A program made the position numbers and the translations under genes. Below are positions 55,162 through 64,000 of a stretch of DNA of 64,000 nt, piece by piece. Where the stretch lies: the NCBI RefSeq assembly GCF_027172205.1, contig NC_070602.1, forward strand, positions 22,042,501 to 22,106,500, in the 5' to 3' direction. Source of the stretch: Podarcis raffonei. Taxonomy: Eukaryota; Chordata; Lepidosauria; Squamata; Lacertidae. How positions within the stretch are numbered: position 1 is the stretch's first letter; the number at the start of each line of letters is the position of its first letter. The notes under the pieces were generated by a model. The model saw only the letters and a program-made list of their open reading frames with translations, was not told the DNA's origin and ran no database searches.

Positions 55162-55345
55162 TATGCAGCCATTTTCTTCAAGTGGAAGATTCTAGGTTCA
55201 GTTCCCTGGCATCTCAGATAGGACTGAGAAAGACCCCCCTCCTCTGAAATCCTGATGCTGTACTAAGGAAACTGTGCTAAGCTAGATGAACCTATGGTCT
55301 GATGCCTGAAAAAGGTAGCTTTCCAGGTTCCTTTCTATATTGTTA
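55162..55345 (+). mobile_element. tRNA-derived SINE
   Basis: TCTAGGTTCAGTTCCCTGGC (B box), GGACTGAGAAAGACCCCCCT and GCTAGATGAACCTATGGTCT. Partial head. Confidence 0.65.
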
Positions 55346-55349
55346 AATA

Positions 55350-56480
55350 TTGTCGTTGCTTCATATAAGACCACATTGTATAAATGAGCTGGCTTAACTT
55401 GGCCACAGATTTGTCCGTAAAGTCAAAGAAATAGGTTGGAATATTTTAGATTTGCCCTTTTCTCCCCATAAAAGTCTGCAAATAGCTTTTATATGCCACG
55501 AGTATATAATGTTCCTCAGCCCTTTTGTTTCTCTTTTGGAGGAAGGAGCATATTGCGTTACACCCTGCAACAACCAGGCAGTGAGCTGTTGGCGTTATGC
55601 AATGCCAAGAACTAAGTGTGTGCTGTTGAATATGAAATTCTAAAAATTCTGTGACAAAGGATAGGTGAGAGAGCTAACTGTGTCTGCATTATGCTGGCTT
55701 CTTGCATCCAGTGGGAATATACACCATGGCTAGTAAACTTGCATTGCAGAGTATTTTTTCCAAATGCTGAATTTAATTGCTTTCTCGCAGTGTGTCATGG
55801 CCTGTGCCTTTGTGGAGAATCCCAGTTCCCTTATGGAGCTGCCCATTTACATATTTACTTATTGCATTTTTACCCCACCTTTTCTTCAAGGAGCCCCAGG
55901 GGACGTATGTGGTTCTCCTCCTCCTTTTTTAATTCCCACAACAACCCTTTGAGGTAGGTTAGGCTGAGAGGCAGTGACTGGCTAAAGGTCACCCACTGAG
56001 CATCATGTCTAAGTGGGGATTTGAATCCTGGTGTCTCGGGTTCTTGTCTGATACAGGAATCTACAAAAGCTATCCCATCTTCATCTACTTTTGACCTGTT
56101 GTCCCACCTCACTAAATCTTAACACCCATGCGGTTGGTGTAAGGTTGGCGTGTTTGTTGTTGAAATCCAGGCCGTCTGCCAGTTTAGCCTCATCTGCAGG
56201 AAATGACTCACAATAAAGAGTTCTTGCCTTCCTCCTAAAATTCAGGTTTGTCTAGTATGTAGGGGAAAGTGGTTCCATAGCTTTGGGGAAAAGGTAAGAG
56301 AAGTATAGCGTTCTGTACACTATGTACATCATGGTGCATTTTACATGTAGCATTACCTCAGACTATGGCTTGGCACAAGTGAATAAGCATTGGTGTATAC
56401 AGAGCGAAAATTGCAGCTGTTTCGTTCTCCTCTTGGTCCTGCTGTTTCCATTCTCCTTGGAGCTAAGTGTTGCATGTGAG
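55350..56480. other. ITPK1: ITPK1 intron, unassigned part
   Basis: No exon recognised. A short repeat-like patch at 55850-56030 (TTTTTACCCCACCTTTTCTT, GAGGCAGTGACTGGCTAAAG) resembles the 3' part of a LINE or SINE but was not classified. Confidence 0.4.
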
Positions 56481-56481
56481 C

Positions 56482-56715
56482 CTGTGCTACCTCGGGTTAC
56501 ATACGCTTCAGGTTACATACGTTTCAGGTTACAGACTCCACTAACCCAGAAATAGTACCTTGGCTTAAGAACTTTGCTTCAGGATGAGAACAGAAATCGT
56601 GGTGCGACAGCAGTGGGAGGCCCCATTAGCTAAAGTGGTGCTTCAGGTTAAGAACAGTTTCAGGTTAAGAATGGACCTCCGGAACGAATTAAGTACATAA
56701 CCAGAGGTACCACTG
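56482..56715. mobile_element. Pogo/Tigger-like MITE, copy H
   Basis: GTGCTACCTCGGGTTACATA at the left and TAACCAGAGGTACCACTG, then TA, at the right. The left end is slightly decayed; orientation as copies A, F and G. Confidence 0.8.
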
Positions 56716-56719
56716 TAGT

Positions 56720-59150
56720 TTGTTTCACTTGAAACAAACCATTAGCAATAAGTCAAACCATGGCTTACTGTGCTGTAGCAGGACTGGGGGAGGAGTATAG
56801 CAGCTGTGATTTTTGCTCTGTGTACCCACTAGTTTACTCATTCACACTAAGCCGCAGTTTGACGTAGTGGTATGTGCAAGCCAGGACAATGTTTATGTGT
56901 TTGTAAGTTCCCTCCTTCTGTTTCCTGCATGGATTCCTCAATTCCTCACCACTGTTATATCAGTATTGCCCCTGCATCAAAGTTAATGTCAACCATGGTT
57001 AGCTTTAACCAGAGTTTGAAATCCTGGGGTGAATCTGGCTTGCAGATCGGGTTTTCTTCTTCTTTAGGTAACAGTTGTTAGGTTTTACTTGGCATGAATG
57101 CCATGCTACACCATGGTTAGCAGATGTCTATAAGAAATAGGAAGGGTGATTTTATTTTATTTTTGCAGATCCTATCTCTAATGCTTGGTTAAGGGATTGC
57201 ATGAAATACAGTAAGTCTCCATGAGGCTTTTGTTTCTTGTTTCTGGCATTGTAGAAAAAGTCCCATGGAGATCAGAAGCAACCACCCTCTGGGACCTGTC
57301 CATTGAGAATGAGCAAAATCACTCAAGTGATCCTGCAATCATTTAGCTGTTCCTGCAGCCGTAACACAGACATTCAGATCATTACTCAAACTGAAGATTT
57401 GCAGTACCTGAACACTTAAGGTTTTGAAATGCAGTGTTTTGTACTTCATTCATATAGTGTGCAAAAAATAAAAAATGGTAACTGGTCCTTCCGTGTTAGG
57501 ATAAAGTAACTGCAGGAATCCTCTTAAAATATCTGAGTAGCTGCTACTTACTAGTTTAAAGATGCTAATCTTTTCCATGTATGTGAGTAAAAAAATTTCA
57601 TTGCACAACCGGATAAGGCAGTGCAACTTTGGTTTCCTTAGAGTTCAGTATAGTTCATCAGGGTTAATGAAGTTCTTGTACTTGAATAGCATGTAATATA
57701 GGACTATATTTTATCTAATCTTGACATTATCACCATGCTGGGAATTAAGGACATGATAAGAGCCCTGATGAACCAGACTGGAGGCCAGCAGTCTCTTCTC
57801 ACAGTGGCCAACCAGGGGAAGCTATGGGAAGCTTGCAAGCAAGATGGAACAATTCAGATTTGGTGGTGATTCCATCAGTGAAAAAGGAACCCTCCAGACT
57901 AGAAACATAGGAAGAGCTCTGTTGGATCTTGTCCAGTATCCTGGTATTTTCATTGGGCAACCAGATGTCTCTAGGAAGCCTACAACCAGGACCTGAGTAA
58001 ATCAGTCACATGGGGCTGTATCTAGTGGATCACCTGAAATGAAAAGACATGACTGGTTTAGGCCGTTCAATTTCAGTGGGTCTACTTTGAGTATAACTTA
58101 GTTGGCATTTAGTTTTCTGGACTTTTTCTTAATGTAGGCAATGTAAGGGTGGGTTTGGAGTGGACAGGAACTGCCTTGTGTACCACAAGCTAATTCTGAC
58201 TGTCTAGAAACTCCAAAATTGCCATGGTAGTAAAGAGAAGGAGCAACTCTGGAAGTTCCTGCTGGGTTTTTGTTTTCAGTCAAAGGCTCATGGCTGCCCT
58301 GGTCAGGTGAGAGGTCTGAACCTTTTGGTGAAAACGGAGGGAGGGAGCACACTGGCTGCTGTACAAGTTACTCATTTTCCCCCACTGCCAGTCTATCAGC
58401 CACTTCTGCCCCTAGTGGTGAGGAGGAATAGTAGCAGCCATTGCAGCTGCTCATCCCCCCTCTGCTTTTGGGTTATTGTTCTCCTAACAGGGCTTGCATC
58501 TTCCACCTGTGGATTTCAAAGGGGTTGAGTGTGCCTAATTTTGCTTAGGATCAGACTTTAAACATATTGAAGCTTATCAAACAAGTTCCATTGGCAAGAA
58601 TTGTGTTCTACAAAAGCCTGGCCCAGTGGAATAACTGTGGTTTAACAGTGGAACAAACCAGGAACAAACAACGCTGTAAGTCATGGTTTGTTGTTGCTTT
58701 ATAAACTGAAGATGATACTTAACACTTTTTTGTGCAGTGTTAGAAATTAGCCAGGCACAATTCCTACAGTGTTGTAAACCACACACTGAGATTTGTTCTT
58801 TAAAATATAAAGTAGTATAGAAATGAAATAACAATAATGTAAATAATAATAATAGTGAAAAATAAATTCCACTGGGGAAAGAAACAGTGCCTAGACATTC
58901 CACTATGGATACCATATCCTAGGTTTAAGGTGCCATTTGGCAAGTAGATTATATACCTGAGTTTTTAACACTGTTTTTTTGCCACCCTCAGGGTCACTTC
59001 ACTGAGTCATTAAGCTAGAATCTTAATTTAATAAGAAACGTTGGAACATATAAATTTCAAATCTCTGTACAAACACTCTGCCCTGTCTTCAAATGGGGAT
59101 AGTTGTGGCTCTTAATAAATGGAGCAAACTCATATCAAAACCCAAATCAA
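56720..59150. other. ITPK1: ITPK1 intron, unassigned part
   Basis: No exon or complete repeat recognised. Near 57900 a short tRNA-SINE-like tail (GAAACATAGGAAGAGCTCTG) is seen. Confidence 0.4.
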
Positions 59151-59154
59151 TAGT

Positions 59155-59184
59155 TGTATGTATGTATGTATGTATGTATGTATT
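59155..59184 (+). repeat. (GTAT)n microsatellite
   Basis: About seven perfect GTAT units in an AT-rich setting. Confidence 0.9.
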
Positions 59185-59498
59185 TAATTATATTAAATAA
59201 TAAACAAGATAGTTGTAAGCATTTAATAAATCGGTGTTAAGTAATACTTTTGCTATTAGGCAAACAGGTGCAGTTCTAATTTCTCTGTACCGGAGTGGTC
59301 AACATGGCACCCCCCCCCAGAAGTTGTTGAACTCCAAATCCCATTCAGCCCCAGCCAGCAAGGCCAAAGGTCAAGTGTGATGAGAGTTGTCGCCCAGCAC
59401 TATCTAGAGGGTACAACATTGGCAACATCTGCTCTTTTGAGCATTATCACAACAGTCTTTTGAGCATTGACACAACAAGGAGTTGTGGGATAGAAGGC

Positions 59499-59501
<3 letters not shown>

Positions 59502-59541
<40 letters not shown>

Positions 59542-60236
59542 TTTATTTATATCCCGCCCTCCCCAGCCGAAGCTGGGCTCAGGGTGGCTAACAACAATAA
59601 AATAGTTCAACATTCTAAAATCATTTCATTATAAAATTAATTCAAATCAAATTGATGGCAACCATTAGGCTAAAGTTCTGTGAAGATTGCCAAAGGAGGG
59701 AGTCAGGCTGTGCCCTGACCAAAGGCCTGGTGGAACAGCTCTGTCTTGCAGGCCCTGCGGAAAGATGTCAAGTCCCGCAGGGCCCTAGTCTCTTGTGACA
59801 GAGCGTTCCACCAGATTGGAGCCACAGCCGAAAAAGCCCTGGCTCTAGTTGAGGCCAGCCTAACCTCTCTGTGGCCTGGGACCTTCAGGATGTTTTTGTT
59901 TGAAGACCGTAAGTTCCTCTGTGGGACATACCAGGAGAGGCGGTCCCGTAGGTACGAGGGTCCTAGGCCGTATAGGGCTTTAAAGGTTAAAACCAGCACC
60001 TTAAACCTGATCCTGTACCCCACCGGGAGCCAGTGCAGTTGGTATAGCACCGGGTGAATGTGATCTCGCAGCGAGGACCCCGTAAGGAGTCTTGCCGCGG
60101 CATTCTGAACCCGCTGGAGTTTTTGGGTCAGTCTCAAGGGCAGCCCCACGTAGAGTGAGTTACAATAATCCAGTCTGGAGGTGACCGTTGCGTGGATCAC
60201 AGTGGCTAGGTCAGGGCGAGAGAGGAATTGCACCAA
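59502..60236 (-). mobile_element. L2-clade LINE, 3' part with an open terminal reverse transcriptase frame
   Basis: The (AAT)n tail is at 59502-59540, then the L2 3' end (TTTATATCCCGCCCTCCCCA, GGGCTCAGGGTGGCTAACAA). Minus-strand positions 60236-59703 give 177 codons without a stop: SRLDYCNSLYVGLP, LQRVQNAAARLLTG, WLPVGYRIRFKVLVLTFKAL and FRRACKTELFHQAFG. These are the C-terminal part of the L2 reverse transcriptase, after the catalytic motif. The endonuclease and RT core are missing, so the copy is 5' truncated and cannot move by itself. It lies inside the ITPK1 intron on the opposite strand. The clean frame suggests a fairly recent insertion. Confidence 0.88.
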
Positions 60237-60721
60237 TTATTTTCACTGCTTTTTTACTTACTCTGAAGCGCTTGTTTCCTTATTAGCCTGTCCCCTTGTA
60301 TGTACACATTTGCACAATGGACATTGTTTAGTGGGAGAGAGTTGGCACAGGAACCTTTTCCTGTAATATATTTTTCTTTTCTGCCTCGAAGTTGAAAAGT
60401 AACAGCCAACATAACTCCACGTTGGCTTGGCCAACTCCCACCATGATGTCTGTTGCTGACATGATAATTAAACATATTCTTCATTTTCATCACCCCTGGT
60501 TGGTATATTTGGCAGGATTCTGTTTCACTTGGTTCCAAGTTGCAATCCTTTCTGTGCGCACCTCTGGCATCTACAGGAGAGTGGTAAAGTAACATTTAAA
60601 CAGGAAAATGTGCAGGGCAAGGAGACAGGAATGTAAAGTTCAGATCTAGGCTGTTGGTTTATTTAGATCTCTTTTCCAAGGATGCTCCTTAACTTTCATG
60701 TCTGCCGTCTCAAATGTGAAA

Positions 60722-61195
60722 TAGGTGATGCAGCAGCAACAAGAACTACTGCTATTTTAGGCTGCATCAATGGAAGTTTAGTGTCCAGATCAAGGGGGGT
60801 AATCATACTACTTTATTCTGCCTTGGTCAGACCACACCTGGAATACTATGTCCAATTCTGGGTACCACAATTTAAGAAGGATATTGACAAGCTGGAACGT
60901 GTGCAGAGGAGGGCGACCAAGATGATCAAGAGTCTGGAAACCAAGCCTTGTGAGGAGTGCTTGAAGGAGCTGGGTATGTTCAGCCTGGAAAAGAGAAGAC
61001 TGAGAGGAGAGATGATAGCCATCTTCAAATATCTGAAGGGCTGTCACATGGAAGATGGAGCAAGCTTGTTTTCTCCTGCTCTGGAGGCTAGGACTCGAAC
61101 CAGTGGCTTCAAGTTACAAGAAAGGAGATTTCGACTAAACATCAGGAAGAACTTTCTGACAGTAATAGCCCAACAGCACATAGTCAAAGGTCAGT
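60722..61195 (+). mobile_element. CR1 LINE, terminal reverse transcriptase fragment
   Basis: The plus frame reads [40 protein letters not shown] and [20 protein letters not shown], the usual C-terminal part of CR1 ORF2. It is truncated at the 5' side and the 3' UTR with ATTCTATG repeats is absent. It is sense with respect to ITPK1. Confidence 0.88.
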
Positions 61196-61199
61196 TTGC

Positions 61200-63180
61200 T
61201 GCAGCCATGCAAGCAGAGACCTGTTGGGAGCTATCCAGTTATTTGTCTGATGTTCCCTTCTAACTTTTGATCAAAACCGAAGCCTGGTTTTCTTCCCAGA
61301 GCCAATAGACAGTTTCCTCCATAAGTATATAAATCTTTAAAACAAAATGCTTGAAACTCTCTTTTCTTTTTTCTCTCCTCCATACTCACTCCCTGCCTGT
61401 TGCAATTAAATGAAAAGTACGTTAAATAAAGTATATGTTGGAGAATGTATTTATGAAGGTTCTCTTTAGTTAATCGAAGTTGCATTCTGGTTTTTGTTTG
61501 GTGCATTGCATATTGGGTAAAAGCACTTCAAATGTTTGATTTGCAAAAACAAACAAACAGCTTTTGCACTCACTGCATTCTGTGATTTAATGCAAACACT
61601 CGCTTTCAGTTTAGAGGCCCCTAATCTGTTCCTGAGAATGCAACCAGTGCGTTTATAGAACCCATAAGAATAATTAAATTGCAGTCATGGGTGGAGGGAT
61701 GCTTGGTTCCATCCCGTCCCCCCCCTCCCCCGAATCCAAAGAATGGTATTAATGTGTTGCACTGGGAGATATTTTCAGCTAACTGCATGTTATTCCTTCC
61801 TGAAGAATCTAAAGCAATGTCTGTGTGTGGGTGTCTCTAGAGTCAGGGTGACAGCAGTATCCTGCAGGAGATAATTATTTGAGTATTTATGATGCAACAG
61901 TGATGATGGTGCTCTTGGGTTACCCTGAGCTGCATCTTTCCCATTGCTCCCCTCCCACCCTTTGAACTGAGCAAACTTACTGAGTTCAGTTGATTAAATC
62001 TGGTAACTGTGTTATAAACTTTTTAAAAAAACAAATTTATTGCTGCTAACCTATGTTAGAAAAGTTCCAGAAAGGCATCTGGAAACTCGAATTGGCATTT
62101 TAAAAATTTGCGGTTTAGGTGTTTCATTTTAAGTTCCCCCATTTTCCTCACTAGGCAGTTAAAAAAAATAATGCTTACCCTATGATGAACTTATAAATAG
62201 ATGATCAAACTGACTTAAATAATGCAAATTACTTGGGAGTGTCACCCATTTCATTTGAACAGAAGAGTTAGTAATTTAAATGCACAAAAATTGAACCTGT
62301 TTTTTATACTGCTGCTGTCACTGTGTTGTCTTCTGTCCATCTCCCTGGCAAAGGTTGAATGTCTTGGAGAAGCTAAAAGATATCTTCCTGACCCATCGTC
62401 CAGAGAATTGTGATTGATGTTTGAAGTAACTCTTCCCATGATGGAAACATTTTTTAATAATAATAATAATAATAATAATAATTGGAGTTATTCAAGTTAC
62501 TAGATCGGGTAGAAAGAATACAGATCTTGATTAAGGAAGCCATCATAAAATGTATTCTAGCCCTCTGCAAAATATCTGGTAGTCCATACATAGTCCATGT
62601 GTGTTAGTCACATTGGTGCTGAAGATGGAACAACAGAGCCAAGGCTGATGGTGCAATTACCGGTAGGTAGAAGAAACAGTGGTGGCATTTGGCTTAAGTA
62701 CTAGGGCACAGAGTCTCCCCCCCACCCCTAGTCTTTCCATGCCATCTTCCCCTCTTTTGAGCTCAGAGTGGCATTTTATTCCCACCAGAACCCTGTGAGC
62801 TTCACCCAGTTTGCGTCCCAGCTGATGAGGGCTTATGGGCATCCAAATCCAAAATGAGGACATTGGCCCCATTCACACATGACAGTAAACCATAGTTAAT
62901 AGTATACCGTGATTGTGTTCTTTTGGCCTGTTTCACTTCATCCCACCAGCACATGGAGGACACAAACAACAATTTCTGGCTTAGATATGTGTCCCTTTTG
63001 CCTAAGGCACTGCTTGAAACCTTATGTTCCAGCTCGATCACTGATATTATCTGCAGGAGCATTGCAGCAATTTCCTGAGTTGTTCTTCCTCATTTGACAA
63101 CAGCAAGAAACTGAGTCTTTAGTGTCATCAGTCCAGTCCTGTGGAATACTCCGTCAACAGAGATTTGGCAGGCATCTTCT
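61200..63180. other. ITPK1: ITPK1 intron, unassigned part
   Basis: Contains an (ATA)n tract at about 62455-62482. No exon, RNA gene or complete repeat recognised. Confidence 0.4.
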
Positions 63181-63184
63181 GTTT

Positions 63185-63260
63185 CAACTTTTAAATGCCT
63201 GCTGAAAACTTTCCTGGTCCATCAGGCTTGTGCAAGAATACATCTTTTCACGATAGTTAC
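63185..63260 (+). mobile_element. Old L2-type LINE fragment
   Basis: TTTTAAATGCCTGCTGAAAA, CTTTCCTGGTCCATCAGGCT. It recurs in weaker form near 50430. Confidence 0.4.
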
Positions 63261-63302
63261 CTGATTTCCGATTTTAACTCCACCCCCATGGTTTTTATTG
63301 CA

Positions 63303-63543
63303 CAGTCGTAGCTTGGATCCTGAACGCCTTGCAAGTCAAACGTTTTGGTTCCTGAACGCCACATACCCAGAAGTGAGTGTTCTGGTTTGCGAACGTTCTT
63401 TGGAACCCAAACGTCTGACGCGGCTTCCGATTGGCTGCAGGAGCTTCCTGCAGCCACTCGGAAGCCGCGCCTTGGTTTCCAAACATTTTGGAAGTCGAAC
63501 CGACTTCCGGAACAGATTCTGTTCTACTTCCAAGGTACGTCTG
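63303..63543. mobile_element. Pogo/Tigger-like MITE, second family
   Basis: CAGTCGTAGCTTGGATCCTG at the left and TTCCAAGGTACGTCTG, then TA, at the right. It shares GGCTGCAGGAGCTTCCTGCA with 25396-25637. Confidence 0.75.
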
Positions 63544-63549
63544 TATTGT

Positions 63550-64000
63550 TTTTATATACAAATTTTGCAAACCCGTCTGACTTTTAAAAAATGGATTAGT
63601 GGTATATAAGTGCTTAAAAATAAAATAAATGAATAAAATGAATGACATATCTGATTACCATTTGCTAGGGAGCAGGAATAGAAGAGGGCTACTGTCTTGC
63701 TTTGTGGGCTTACCATATTCATTTAGTGGGCCACTGTGTGCACTTAAAAGGATCTCTGCTGGATCAGGCCCAAGACCCCTCTGGTTCAGCTTCCTGCTCT
63801 TACCGTGGGAATAAAATGTGGGATGAGTTGGGTCCTTTGTTTGATCCAAGGAGGGTTCTCAGCATTTTGTGCTCCTCCTCCTCTCCTAACCTTAACTTCC
63901 ACCAAAGACTTGAAACCAGCTTCAATCCTAGTTAAAAGCAAAAACCTGTTGATAAAAGCTGTTAGAGTGAATTCACACTTGAGAGGGGAAGGACCATATG
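63550..64000. other. ITPK1: ITPK1 intron, right edge
   Basis: A short SINE-tail-like patch near 63750-63800 (AAGGATCTCTGCTGGATCAG). Nothing else recognised. Confidence 0.35.

Noticed and set aside
57163-57212. Exon-like stretch with TTATTTTTGCAG before it and GTAAGTC after it
   Set aside because: Both splice signals are good, but the 42 bases between contain stops in the ITPK1 phase and match no ITPK1 sequence. Kept only as a possible cryptic exon.
59703-60236. 177-codon frame considered as a host gene
   Set aside because: Its sequence is that of an L2 reverse transcriptase C-terminus with an adjoining L2 3' end and (AAT)n tail.

Overview
The window is vertebrate nuclear DNA from a squamate reptile, most likely a lizard. 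The evidence is (i) four protein-coding genes whose exons read as close orthologues of human UBR7, GON7, LYSET (TMEM251) and ITPK1, in the same order and relative orientation as on human chromosome 14q32, and (ii) a squamate-type repeat load: Sauria SINEs with BovB-like 3' ends, CR1 and L2 LINEs, tRNA/CR1 composite SINEs, pogo/Tigger-like and hAT-like miniature transposons, and a Ty1/copia LTR retrotransposon. The genus cannot be fixed from the sequence alone.

Layout. 1-6293: 5' part of UBR7 on the minus strand (coding exons 1-4; the gene leaves the window on the left). About 6294-6750: a CpG-rich bidirectional promoter. 6751-8394: GON7 on the plus strand (two coding exons, 99 aa). About 8800-13110: intergenic DNA. 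13571-21766: LYSET on the minus strand (main coding exon 13571-13982, first exon in a CpG island near 21597-21850, with a 7.6 kb intron). About 22000-44180: a repeat-rich interval between the divergent LYSET and ITPK1 promoters. It holds a hAT-like element with a nested SINE, a CR1 split by a nearly whole Ty1/copia element (31827-37179), and many L2 pieces. About 44180-45240: CpG-island promoter of ITPK1. 45336-45464: the ITPK1 exon with the start codon. 45465-64000: ITPK1 intron, with no second coding exon found.

The four host genes act separately: UBR7 is a UBR-box/PHD ubiquitin ligase, GON7 a subunit of the KEOPS tRNA-modification complex, LYSET a Golgi factor for mannose-6-phosphate tagging of lysosomal enzymes, and ITPK1 an inositol phosphate kinase. 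They share only an old syntenic block.

I found no convincing new multi-gene system. The observations most worth a second look are the young copia element with its nested insertions, a 98-bp tandem duplication across the GON7 stop codon, an in-frame 62-codon upstream extension of LYSET, a 216-bp insertion with clean ATGG target duplications that splits an L2, a roughly 1-kb hAT-like family, and eight copies of one pogo-like MITE. Repeat boundaries without a stated target duplication are approximate, and all were judged by eye.
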